Shown here piece by piece: positions 19,401-28,950 of a DNA stretch of 64,000 bases. The notes beneath the pieces were generated by a model. That model was given only the letters and a program-made list of their open reading frames with translations. It was not told the DNA's origin and did no database searches. The first letter of the stretch is position 1, and every line of letters starts with the position of its first letter. Origin of the DNA: Prorocentrum cordatum (taxonomy: Eukaryota; Sar; Dinophyceae; Prorocentrales; Prorocentraceae); NCBI GenBank assembly GCA_963575745.1, contig CAUYUJ010006557.1:511501-575500 (forward strand), given 5' to 3'. Both the position numbers and the translations under genes were made by a program.

Positions 19401-20291
19401 CACATATCCGCCACGTACATAGGCCCATGCCGCGTGGCAGTCGCGCTACCCAAGACCAACTCACCCGACCAGCACATCTCCGAAGCCGAGGCAATCGCCA
19501 AGACAGGAGTACCCGACCTCATCACTCACCAGTCGATAGCGCGGCTACGATACTTGCCAAGACTCCTGAATCATGCCCCAGCGGTCCTACTCCAGCTACT
19601 CGACGGCCAGCGCCAACGACAGGGCACATGGGGCCGCCAGCTTAAGAAAGACTTCGACTTCCTACGAACGCACCTGCCAAAAGAGAGGTGGCCCAGCCAA
19701 ACCCAACACGACCGCGACATCACCAACTGGGCCCGACAGAAGCCGAAGCTATTCACCAACGCAGTCAAGGCAGCTTCGAAGGCCTACATTCTCCACATTC
19801 GCGACCAAGCTCAGGGCGCTAAGCTCCAGAAGGACATCCAGATGACCTCAGCAGCTCACCCAACTGAAGGCCTGGACCTCTGCGACGACAACAACAACCA
19901 GAAGTACGTCTGTCACGGCTGTGGCCGAGTCGCCTCCAGACAAGGCATGTTAATCCATATGGGCAGGGATCATCCAGACCACGAAGACCCGCGCTTCTGG
20001 GCGACAGGCACCGCGTGCCGATGCTGCCAGACCGAGCACCACTCTCTGCCGAGGCTCATAAAGCACTTATCGGTGGCCCACCGCTGCCGCAAATCCTGGC
20101 ATGCCTGGCGCATCCAGACAGACGATGGAGCCTCTGACGGAGCAGCAAATAACAGAGAACCTCGCCGCCATCGCCGAGGCCACAAACGCCAACAAGAAGC
20201 AAGGACGGCACCCAACCTTCAGCGACAAGCCAGCCCACCCGTGCGATGTTACGCCGCTGCCGCTCCTCGAGACGTCGCCCGTCGCACCTAA
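16439..20291 (+). CDS. LINE ORF: APE-type endonuclease, reverse transcriptase, C-terminal zinc-finger region
   Basis: The endonuclease resumes at 16439 (MACLCDEDLRIIGIQEAR, with the catalytic Glu) and changes frame at the A6 run 16643-16648. It continues through VAHAPRS, IIFFDANAKTG, HTWHSGKDPHRIDYVIIP and DDHYPVKLQL (to about 17180). The reverse transcriptase follows after a helical linker. ITFLDLREAFHSV (18498-18530) carries the first catalytic Asp, TRPGVPCPDVAFN the G-x-P motif (about 18768), FVDD (18957-18968) the two catalytic Asp, GLKPRPEKTKAIL the next motif and KNLGTIIS the L-G motif. Near 19905-20095, YVCHGCGRV...H...H and ACRCCQTEHH...H...H form two Cys/His finger-like clusters. The role inferred from the family is target nicking and target-primed reverse transcription. 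From 16650 to 20291 the frame is uninterrupted, which suggests a rather young insertion. Confidence 0.85.
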
Positions 20292-21080
20292 AGTATTCGC
20301 CAGACTTGAGCCATCTCCAACCAGTCCACCCGCGAGCTCGCCTGCAGAACCCGCCGAGCGCCAAGAGATCGTCGTCGTCACCGACCGCCCTCGACAGGCC
20401 GCCGACCTCCAGCAGATCATGGCCAGCAACGGGATCACGAGCACCAGCGGCCTGGACTACGCCCAGATCGCAACCCGCAGCGATGGCCAGACCCCAGAAC
20501 TAACGCCAGAACTTCGGCGAGTACAACGCAGGACCCTCCATGGCGAGATAGCGGCCATCTACGTAGAGTTCCCACGACGAACCTGGTACTTACACGATGC
20601 AAGCGACGTTCTAGGCAGCAGAGCAAGCAAGCGGCGCACCCCAGAGGCACCCTGGGGGGCGCCTCAAGTCTCCGAGACCATCGCCGACGATATTTTCGCC
20701 GCCAACAACGTCACGCGAGAGGTCTTGCGCATGCTCTTCATGGCGACCACGACCGACATACCATGTGTCGCAGCCATCTCGGCGGAGCCGATCATCAGAC
20801 AGACTCCCGAATATCGGTACATCGCCAACCTGTTGACTATCCACGAGACCCCGACAAATCACTACGACCTCGGCGCCATGCAGATCCTCGACAACGGCGC
20901 CCGCGACGACCTCCGCAACTGTATGACTACGGCAAACGAAGGGGAGATTGACTTCGCCATCGCCGACCTGCTCGACGGCAACATCGCGGCTAGACGGGGC
21001 CTCAGAACCGCAACCGTTGCGCCCACCAGCCAGAACACGAACACCAGCGACGCCTACTACGTAGAACGAGAAGACGAAGC
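20101..21080 (+). CDS. LINE 3' ORF of unknown function
   Basis: From the ATG at 20101 (or 20128) a plus-strand frame shifted +1 to the polymerase ORF stays open to 21723; coding-like composition ends near 21080. It reads MEPLTEQQITENLAAIAEAT, later QRRTLHGEIAAIYVEFPRRT and ANEGEIDFAIADLLDGN, with GC-rich third positions. It overlaps the polymerase ORF by about 190 bases. In the overlap this frame looks more protein-like, so either a +1 shift near 20110-20150 fuses it to the polymerase or it is a separate overlapping ORF. No domain is recognised; the middle is mixed alpha/beta-like with little low complexity. Position after the zinc-finger region suggests a LINE-encoded C-terminal domain. Beyond about 21080 the open frame runs into 3' repeats. 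Confidence 0.55.
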
Positions 21081-21145
21081 GCCGCCTCATGCCGAAGACG
21101 AACGCCACGATGGGCATCATCGACGACAAGCTCAAGGGCGTCAGG

Positions 21146-21266
21146 GCGCAAGTCATGAGGAAGCCCCGAGTGCGCGGGAACACCTCAGGCAGCGTCGCCA
21201 AGATGCGCAAGAGGCGTTAGGACGCAAGTCCTGGGGAAGCCCCGAATGCGTGGGAACACCCCAGGC
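21146..21266 (+). repeat. Two diverged copies of a 47-bp sequence in the LINE 3' region
   Basis: GCGCAAGTCATGAGGAAGCC (21146) and GACGCAAGTCCTGGGGAAGC (21220) start two copies that continue as CCCGAGTGCGCGGGAACACC and the like, 74 bases apart. They mark the change from coding to 3' untranslated sequence. Function unknown. Confidence 0.6.
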
Positions 21267-21960
21267 ACAAGTCGCCGCGTTTTGTAGTATTGCTGAAGGC
21301 AGCGGCCGCACGAGCACGAGTTCAGCGGAGACCTGTGAGCCGCATTACACACTCCCTCCACTCTTGCCAAACACCACCGACCAGCTACAATCCACGACCC
21401 AAAGGACGTCATACCACACCACCTCACAAGTCAACGCTGCCCTGGTGAGGCAAGGATCAAACTTCGAGACGGGCTCGACGGGTGGGGGGCAGGACGAGTA
21501 CTACCCGCGCCTGCCAGGGGGGATGGTGAGGGGCAGGGGGGTAGGACGGCCACTACCCGCGCCCCCGCGGTCCGCCCTAGCTCGCCACCCCCACCATCCC
21601 CATGGCGAAGGTGGTGCTTACCCGATCGCCCAAGCGGCGAAGCAGAGGGCAGCCGAGACATTCCTCACCGACGACAGCAGCAAGCACCAGGCCTGGGGTT
21701 CGCCCCCACCGAGGGCACCGTGACCCCTAGCCATAGCGGGACGAGGTGGGGCCGCCACGAACCCCACTTGAAGTCGGTGCATGGAGGCCTTTCAAATGCG
21801 CCCATAACCCATACCACAACCCCAGCAACAATCCGACTCCCCCACGTCCGACCCATAGACCTTCAAGACGACCATCCTCAACCCTTGGGACTCACCACCG
21901 ACCGGCCACCCACCCCGCAACCACCATCCATCCAACAACCATCGCCACCTCGATACAACC

Positions 21961-22394
21961 TGCCCGCTGAAAGGAGGACAGGAGAAGGGTCCTCAGCAGC
22001 GCGGCACGACGCAAACATGACAGAGCCCGCTGAAAGGAGGACAGGAGCAGGGTCCTCAACAGCGAGGCTCGACGAGCATGCCCTGGAGACGTCGAAAAGG
22101 AGGACAGGAGCAGGGTCCTCAGAACAGACCGCTAGCAGGCACGCCCGCAGAAAGGAGGACAGGAGCAGGGTCCTCAGCTGTGAGGCAGAACAAAGACAAA
22201 CAACCCTTGAACCTCCAACCCACCAACAACAACCATCACCTCGGCTTGACCAGCCCGCTGAAAGGAGGACAGGAGCAGGGTCTTCAATTTCAGCTGAAAG
22301 GAAGACAGGAGCAGGGTCTTCAACAGCTCTGAAGATAATGAACGCATGGAGGCCGCCCATAAGGAGGACAGGAGCCGGGTCCTCAGAAGCGGCG
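21961..22394 (+). repeat. Structured hairpin cluster 2: seven AGGAGCAGG hairpins
   Basis: Inner hairpins lie at 21974-21994, 22037-22057, 22100-22120, 22155-22175, 22265-22285, 22301-22321 and 22364-22384. The loop is AGGAGCAGG in five; the first has AGGAGAAGG and the last AGGAGCCGG. Stems are mostly GAGGAC/GTCCTC, but 22265 has GAGGAC/GTCTTC (G-U) and 22301 has GAAGAC/GTCTTC, a compensated change. Most are preceded by CGCTGAAAG. The outer stem is 5 bp, one bulged base on the 3' side, then 3-5 bp: 21961-21969 with 21997-22006, 22023-22032 with 22060-22070, and 22143-22150 with 22178-22186. The last copy uses GCCGC/GCGGC instead. Spacing is 36-110 bases, often 63. Five of the seven lie in one open frame as RRTGAGSS, with a one-residue variant elsewhere, but copy 4 is in another frame. 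Confidence 0.85.
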
Positions 22395-22439
22395 TTCAGC
22401 ACGCACGACATCATAGAGGAGTTCTCGCCAAGAGAAGGA

Positions 22440-22692
22440 GGCGGCGCACCGTGCGCCGCGGCGAGGCCGTCCCCAGCCCACGGGCCGAAGGGGGGCACGG
22501 CCCGCCCCCCGTGTAACATACGGGGGCCGCCAGCTCAGCCGAGCTGCCACGCGGCAAGAGAAGGTCGGGCGCCCCTCAGCTCGCGAGCAAAGGAGGCGCG
22601 CCCGTCGCAAAGAAGTTCGGGAAGGACGAGTTCGGGGCCCACCTGAGGCCGTCGGACTGACGGGCTACGCCGCGCCCCCCGTCGGCGCGGCA
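22440..22692 (+). repeat. GC-rich palindrome cluster in the LINE 3' region
   Basis: Consecutive short hairpins: GCGGCGCAC/GTGCGCCGC near 22442-22460, CCCCCGT/ACGGGGG (22506-22512 with 22520-22526), CAGCTC/GAGCTG (22531-22546) and GCCGCGC/GCGCGGC (22669-22691). No gene is seen. They follow directly on the AGGAGCAGG cluster. Confidence 0.6.
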
Positions 22693-22724
22693 CAGAGCCC
22701 TCACTGAAAGGGTTCGCTGAAAGG

Positions 22725-22995
22725 ACGAGGAGGAGGAGGACGAGAAGGAGGAGGAGGAGGAGGGGAGGAGGAGGAGGAGGAGGAGGAGGAGGAGGGGGAG
22801 GAGGAGAGGAGGAGGAGGAGGAGGAGGGGAGGGGGAGGAGGGGGAGGAGGAGGAGGAGGAGGGAGGAGGAGGATGAGGATGAGGAGGAGGAGGAGGAGAG
22901 GGAGGAGGACCAAGAGGGGAGGAGGAGGAGGAGGAGGGGGACGAAGAGGAGGAGGAGGAGGAGGAGGAGGAGGAGGAGGAGGAGGAGGAGGAGGA
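22725..22995. repeat. (GGA)n microsatellite, 270 bp
   Basis: Almost pure GGA with occasional GAGGG and GAT variants. It may be the simple-repeat tail of the LINE or an independent expansion. The poly-Ser, poly-Leu and poly-Gly frames are artefacts. Confidence 0.95.
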
Positions 22996-22999
22996 GCAG

Positions 23000-23368
23000 C
23001 TGGGGCCCCTCAAACCAGACCACGGTGTCCCTTCACGCCGCTCTGTAGAAGCGCCCAGGGCCACGACTCCTGGATTTCCCGGGGCAGCTGGCGTGACCCC
23101 TGATGCGTTACGTTTGACTTTTCTGGAGGCCTCGGCAGCGTGGTTGGGAATTGGAGGCGGCCAGGGGGCTCTGAACTGGATAAGCCCTGAACAAATCTGA
23201 CAAAAAAGAAGGTGGTGGCACATTCACATAAAATCGGTCCCCAAATCGCTCCTGGGGTCGTCACTAAAAAATGTTTAGAGCCGCGTCCAGCTGTTACGTT
23301 ATAAAATAGAAGCGGCCCTGAACTAAACACAAAAAAACACGGCTGCCCATGTAGGACACGAATTGACA

Positions 23369-23399
<31 letters not shown>

Positions 23400-24750
23400 G
23401 GTCTATAACTGAGCAACGCCTAGATCCCAGAGCGTGGGGGGGTGCTGGGGAGGGGCACGCCACTTCTTGACAAAAACCTTGCATCGATCTGAGCCCACCG
23501 CGATCGCCGCGGCGACCTCCAAAACCGACCCGAAGGTTTGGTCCGGGATCGGGTATCACGCAACGATTTCTGCTGGCAGGGGTCCAGATGCTGGGCCACC
23601 TCAGCCTCCATTGAGTGGAATGCATAGTTAGAGCATCCGACAACACCGCCTGTCGGATAGGGTACCCATCTGCACACGCGAATTCACATGCCGATACACG
23701 CCAGGGGCGACGCATCAGCCACACGCGCGCAGGTTTTGGTGGTTCAAAGATGAGGTCCTGAGGGATGGGGGCCGCAGGATAGGAAGGGATCCAAGGGTGC
23801 ATTTACATTGTTTGAGGCACCTCGTCCTTTGGACCCCATCCCCCAAGACCCCGTCTTTGAACCACCGGAAAAGGCGCTGCAGAATGACGGGGTGGGGAAC
23901 CGAGCAACTAGGAGCGCAACCCCGAGCGGTGCCGAACCTGCAGGAGCGACATGGGGACGCGGAACGGGGAGGGGCAATGCAGCAACAGCATGGTGGGGGG
24001 GTGCAGGGGAGACGACGAGAGGGAGGATGGGATCCCAGCTTTGAACCTCCGAAGGTTAGCCCCGCGCACGCCCACCAGGCGGCTCCGAGTCCAAAGCATG
24101 CGACGTCCTGATCTTTCCAGGACGGTGTCCCTGGAAGTCCCGACACCTTCCCCTGGACGGGTTTCTCGTGCTGAGTCGTTTTCTGACGGTCCCGAGGCCC
24201 GGCAAGGGCCCCCGGGGCAGAAAACAGCCAAAAACCAACCGTCCTGCTCTTTTTACGACGCGATCATGTCTGGGCCTGGGAGAGTCCAACCCCCAACCTG
24301 GCCAGTAAGGCATTCTCGGGGCCCCTCCTGGAGAGCCTCTCTCGGGTGCGTCTTTCGGTGCCCGTCCTGGACGGCCCTGCGGGCCGACCTAGGCGCTCCC
24401 CAAATCTCTCGAGCCCGTGTTCTCTGGTGCGCAAGCAGCACACCGTCTGGCGTAGTCGGCTTCTCGACGAGCTTCTCAGAGGTCACAACTCATCGCTCCG
24501 AGACGGCTCCCGACGGCCCCAGGAGACGGCCCCGCGAGGGGGAACTCGAGCTGTAACATTCCGAGCCTGCCCAAAATGGCCTCCGCAAGCGCCGGTAAGC
24601 CCCTCGGAGGCCCACATGACCCCCCCCACGAGGCCCCAAGAGCCATCCAAGAGGCCCCTCAAGAGACTCGCAAGAGGCATCCAAGAGACCTCTGAGAAGT
24701 CTCCCCAGAGACCGACCAAGGCACGGTAGCGAGTTTGCCCGAAGGCCACT
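23000..24750. other. Gene-poor stretch
   Basis: Overlapping open frames on both strands show no domain and no codon bias. The only clear structures are a (CT)n tract at about 23370-23399 and CCAAGAGGCCCC-type low complexity at 24600-24720. Confidence 0.5.
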
Positions 24751-24754
24751 TGAG

Positions 24755-24870
24755 ATGCGCAAGTGTACTGTATGTGTAGATATACATGTATACACACGTG
24801 TGCGCTTACGCATATATCCACACACCTATCGATCTATATAGATCTATATATATACAGATCGTACAGAAAC
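24755..24870. repeat. Alternating purine-pyrimidine, AT-rich tract
   Basis: Runs of TATATACATGTATACACACG and CTATATAGATCTATATATATA type. Such sequence melts easily and can take non-B conformations; no gene is present. Confidence 0.6.
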
Positions 24871-25244
24871 ACAGTCTTATTCAGACTAGAGCCACGCGCG
24901 CGTTTCGAGCGCGCTTGGGTTCTAGCAAGGGCCGACTCGCTTTCGGAGAAGGGTTGCGACCGTCGTGGGCCGGTTATAGGATGTCGCAGAGCATCCTTGG
25001 ACTGGCTGGCTTTCGGGCTGTTCCGGCGCTGTCTTGGGGGGGGGCAGATATCTCTGGCCCCAATGGCGCCGTCCATGATTGCCAGATCGTTGTCGCGACA
25101 CGCCAATCTTGGCTTGCTGGTTCGTCGGCGAGATCGCTGAACAGCCTTGGTGCATTGACTCCTGTGACTGGATATCTGATGGAATGTCGGGGCTGAAGTT
25201 TGCTTGTCTTTGGATGTCGTCACACTTTCTTCGCCTGTCTGGCC

Positions 25245-25700
25245 GAGCACGTGCGGGAGGGGCGACGAATGACGGAGGACGGGACAACAACTGCCTTGAA
25301 ATAACCATGCATGCGCTACCACGCCAGCTGGCGGAGCACGTGCAGAAGAAACGAATAATGTCAAAGAGCGCAAAGCAAACTGCCTTGATACATTGAAGGG
25401 GCCCAGGGACACACAAATAAATACACACAAATAAAAATATTCCCCATATTTTCCCATACTGTCTGGGTTTCTGTCTTCCCGCCCACTTCCCATATTTTCC
25501 CAGATGTTCTGGGGAATCGACGATTAATAGTGTCTGTGTGTTGTTCCCCTCCTGATACATACTGCACGCGCTGTCACGCCAGGTTTTCGGAGCACTTGCA
25601 GGAATAGAGGAACGACGGAGGAAGGAGGAAACGCAGCCTTGACATTGAGTTCATGCGCTGTCACGCCTGCTGGCGGAGCACGTGCAACAAAAATCCTCCT
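25245..25700 (+). repeat. Interrupted tandem repeat (GCTGGCGGAGCACGTGC), about 90 bp unit
   Basis: GAGCACGTGC or a close variant recurs near 25247, 25338, 25590 and 25676. The last three copies are preceded by CATGCGCT/CACGCGCT and CACGCC words, and units contain GCCTTGA about 55-65 bases after the core. Non-coding. Confidence 0.55.
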
Positions 25701-25719
25701 GGTCGCACCAGCAGGGCCT

Positions 25720-26810
25720 CAAGTTCGATTACTTCGCATCCATTAATGAAGAGCTTTCGAGCAACCTCCAGCCTTCGACCCTGTTGGACGGACGCATGCT
25801 GGAGATGCCGTTGTGGAACCCTATTGGGGGCTTGCATGGTCATCTTGGAAGTCTCTTGGGGCCGTTTTGGGGCCTGTCTGGGGCGTTCTCGGGCTGTCTT
25901 CGGGCCGTATTAGGTCTTGGGCGGCCGGAAGCCATGAAAAGCGAAAACAAAAAAAATCCTTCAACACACATCTAGAACATGATTGTGTTTGACCTCATCA
26001 AGGCCTCTTTGGGGCCCGCCGGATGCTTTCCTAGGATGTCATGGGGACCTCGCGAGCCTTGCCGAGGCAGGCCATCCTGAGCACTCTTGGTGCACTTTTG
26101 GGCCGTCTTCGGCTAAGTTTGGTTCCTCTTAGGCGGTCTTGGGGGTATCTTAGGCTATACTTGAATCCTCTTGGGCCGACTGGAGGCCTCTTGGAGGCCG
26201 CGGGGAGGGGGTACCAAAAAACGGCCCCCCGGGCGAGGATCGAGGTCCGAGGCGGTTTTGTCTTCGGGCGCTCTCGTCGTCGCCGCGGCTGGACGCATCT
26301 CGAAGCGACGCTATTTTGTCCGAGGAGGTGCAGGACGGGAACGGGGAGGGAGATGAGGAGGCAGGAGCATCAATAGCAGTTGCAGCAACCACTGGGCCGC
26401 CTGGGAGCTGTCTTTTCGGCGTCTCGGAAATCTCTGTTGGCCGCCTTGAGCTCGCAGCGCCGTCCGCACTGAGGATCCTTGGTTTGGAACTCGTTACGTA
26501 ACGCAACATACGAAACGGACGAGCATTTATGCATTTAGCGTCTCCAACCCTTCTTGCGTGTCCTCATGAGGCCTTTTGAGGCCACTTCACGCCCTATCGG
26601 GCCGTCCTGGGACCCATTTGAAGCGCCTTGGAGGACTTTGGATGTCTTGGGTTCTTGTTGTGGGGCCTCTGGGGGCTATCTTGGCAATCTTTAGGGTCGT
26701 CTTGGCATGTCGTGGCGTATTTGGGAGCGGGCCCGGGCAATCCCGGGAGCCCGGGGACCCCCCAATCCCCCCATGGGGGGTTACGGGCACCGGCCCGCCC
26801 CTCCCAGCCT
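25720..26810. other. Gene-poor stretch
   Basis: Many TCTTGGGGCC / GGCCGTCTTGGG words (the complement of the CCAAGAGGCC low-complexity type) occur near 25840-26210 and 26600-26700. No coding sequence is recognised. Confidence 0.45.
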
Positions 26811-26814
26811 ACTC

Positions 26815-26816
<2 letters not shown>

Positions 26817-26863
<47 letters not shown>

Positions 26864-26930
26864 CATATACACATATATGTGTGTATACATACATGTATAG
26901 ATATGTGTACATATATATATATATATATGC
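26817..26930. repeat. (AT)n microsatellite with flanking TACATA repeats
   Basis: A pure AT run at 26817-26858, then ATACATACATATACAC-type alternating sequence and a second short AT run at 26911-26928. The poly-Tyr/Ile frames are artefacts. Confidence 0.95.
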
Positions 26931-27050
26931 ACGTATGATGAACGGTTGCGTGTGCATCTGAGTGCATATGTATACTGCTACAGTAGATGTACACTGTTTA
27001 AGCGGCAATCACAGACATGAACCACCACCTCGGCATAACTGCACCGCTGC

Positions 27051-27429
27051 GATGCGCGATGTGGTCACTCAACTCACATTGTTGTTTGGTGCACAGTACG
27101 AGTTCGTTCTCACCGAGACTGGTCTAACTGATGATCGAACACCCTTGAACGCTGTCAAGCGAATGTGTGAGACGAGTCAAGCGGCGCATCGCAACATTGG
27201 CGTACGGGAAGCCCGCTTGCATGCAGCAGACGTCAACTTTAACCTGGCGTCTCACGCGCAGACACCTCCGACCTCCGACGTCCACGACACTCAAACGGCT
27301 CAAGCACGAGAAGACAACTCAAAAATGTGTGCCGAGGAGGCACATCTTCCGAGAATTGACTACGCTAGATGCTTCGATGCGGCGCACGCTATCTCGCTGA
27401 CGTGGCCTGCACGACGCCCTGGTTCATGA
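27051..27429 (+). CDS. Open frame of doubtful status
   Basis: From the ATG at 27051 the frame encodes about 125 residues (MRDVVTQLTLLFGAQYEFVL at its start) with fairly balanced composition and less GC-rich third positions than the other candidates. It ends at 27429 and overlaps the minus-strand Gly/Met exon by 41 bases. No domain is recognised. It may be chance. Confidence 0.2.
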
Positions 27430-27619
27430 AGCCCTTGCCGCCCATACCCATGCCGCTCATGCCCATGCCGCAGCCTCCCATGCCCATCTGCATCATGCCG
27501 CCGCCCTGCATCATGGAGTTCCCCATCATTCCGCCGCCGCCCGTCATGATCTCCTTTATCTTTCTTGTCACCCACGCGGAGGGGTTCCTGACGTCGGGGC
27601 CCAGCCCACTCAGGATCTC
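27389..27619 (-). CDS. Exon with EILSGL-x-PDVRNPSA module and Gly/Met-rich C-terminus
   Basis: On the minus strand an exon seems to start at 27619, directly after CCGCAG (an acceptable splice acceptor), with EILSGLGPDVRNPSAWVTRK, KIKEIM and then a Gly/Met-rich tail (MTGGGGMMGNSMMQGGGMMQ, then MGMGGCGMGMSGMGMGGKGF). It ends NQGVVQATSAR and a stop at 27389. The first part is nearly the same as the fragment at 2.9-2.8 kb. The tail resembles the Gly/Met-rich stretch at 56.5-56.3 kb. This indicates a gene family with a short helical module and a flexible tail. Upstream exons were not found, as the sequence beyond 27625 turns into A- and GA-rich repeats. The helical module suggests a protein- or RNA-binding role, but that is a guess. 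Confidence 0.55.
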   Translation of the reverse strand, partial: EILSGLGPDVRNPSAWVTRKIKEIMTGGGGMMGNSMMQGGGMMQMGMGGCGMGMSGMGMGGKGFMNQGVVQATSAR

Positions 27620-27639
27620 CTGCGGATGTCTGGGTGTTT

Positions 27640-27715
27640 TTTTTTTGTTCTCTCTCTCTCTCTCTCTATTTCTCTCCCTCTCTCCCTCCGTCTCTCTCCC
27701 TCTCCCGGCTCCTGC
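27640..27715. repeat. (CT)n-rich microsatellite
   Basis: TTCTCTCTCTCTCTCTCT followed by impure CTC/CCT. No gene. Confidence 0.85.
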
Positions 27716-27959
27716 AAATTCGCTGGCAAAGGGAGACCATCAATACGCATTTCCGCGACAACAACCTTCGTCTCGACCGCATTTCCTTTCCCTGCAGAAC
27801 CTCTGGACTCCGGAGATCTCTGCTGACCTCCTCCTCCTCCTCCGCCTTCTCCTCCCGTTCTTCTCTGCTCTTCGGGGTCGAGGAGGGGGAGATGGTGGTT
27901 CTGGGCACTGGGAGCTCCGAAATTGCACGGCCCTCCCTTGATGCCACCGTGGCACTGCC

Positions 27960-28720
27960 GAGCCCGAGGGTGGCGAGGGTCCACACCCAACGGCCAGAAA
28001 CCAGGCCAGTGAAAAATGATCGCGTGGGCAGTCGTCCGTCTCATCACTGTACACATTGCCATCGCCGTCGTCGTGAGATTTGCCATGATGATGGTGAGGC
28101 GTCCTCGTCGTCGTGAAGTCGTCAGCGTTTTGGCCAACAAGCGCGCGATCAAAGTAGGCCTCCCGATCGAGCCAGGCCAGGCCAGGCCATAGCTATGAGG
28201 CCCTGAGGCCCGCCCCTGGCGACCCAGCAGCAATATCCCAGCGATATGCCTCCCCATACCTCAGGCGAGTTGTTCCTGCGATTCGCCAAATTCTCTACCC
28301 CTTCCCCAAGGGAAATGGTTCGTCTCGGATCCGCTTCTATCGCCCTGGGCTCTGGGAACGCCGCCCGGAGATGAAATCGGAGAGAAACGCTGAGATTGAA
28401 GCAAACAATTCGCCGAAGGCATGGGGAGCGCCCAGGACATCACACTTTCGGCGAGAGCGTCGACGCGTTGTCGAACGTGGTGCGCATGGGAGCGCAATCA
28501 CCCACGACACTCTTGTGCGCATTGCTGGGAGCTCTCCGCTCCCCTCCATCCCCGCTTCTTGTCCCCTGCCCTCCCCGGCCTGCCCAGGCAGGGACGCAGG
28601 ATCGAGGATCCACTGCCCAAGCTATTGAGCCTCGGCAAGCCGTCCTCATTCCTTCTCTCCACAACTTCTTGACCTACGGGGGGGCACACAGGCCCCCTTG
28701 GTCAAGAAGAAGTGGCGGGT
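27960..28720. other. Gene-poor stretch
   Basis: No recognisable coding sequence. An 8-bp inverted pair, TCGCCGAA / TTCGGCGA, brackets about 28410-28452. Confidence 0.4.
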
Positions 28721-28724
28721 GGAG

Positions 28725-28950
28725 GGAGGAGGAGGAGCAGGAGGAGGAGGAGGAGGAAAAGGAGGAGGAAGAGGAGGCGAAGGAGAAGGAAAAGGAGGAA
28801 GAGGAGGAGAACGAGTAGGAGGAGGAGGAAGAGGAGGAGGGGGAAGGGTTAGTGGGGGAGGAGGAGGAGGAGGAGGAGGAGGAGGAGAAGGAGTAGGAGG
28901 AGGAGGAGGAGGAGGACGAGGAGGAGGAGGAAGAGGAGGGGGACGACAAG
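28725..28950. repeat. (GGA)n microsatellite with GAA/GGG variants
   Basis: About 225 bases of GGA-type triplets, moderately impure. Open frames across it are artefacts. Confidence 0.95.

Larger units (their letters stand above)
13560..22725 (+). mobile_element. LINE-like non-LTR retrotransposon, about 9 kb, frames broken
   Basis: Plus-strand order: Pro-rich first ORF, RNase H, APE-type endonuclease, reverse transcriptase, Cys/His zinc-finger region, an unidentified final ORF, then a long structured 3' region with seven AGGAGCAGG hairpins and GC-rich palindromes, running into a (GGA)n tract. The endonuclease and reverse transcriptase motifs are complete. The body is nevertheless interrupted by single-base shifts and stops (about 13738, 13880-14055, 14580, 16421-16440, 16645 and 20110-20150), so as written it could not make a full protein. 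RNase H upstream of the endonuclease is not the usual LINE arrangement. Both ends are uncertain: the 5' end may lie anywhere near 13450-13560, and the 3' end before or within the (GGA)n tract. No target-site duplication was identified. Confidence 0.75.

Noticed and set aside
21961-22394. CRISPR-like array (short repeats with spacers)
   Set aside because: The repeats vary in their stems by compensating changes, spacing is irregular, there are no cas genes and the context is eukaryotic.
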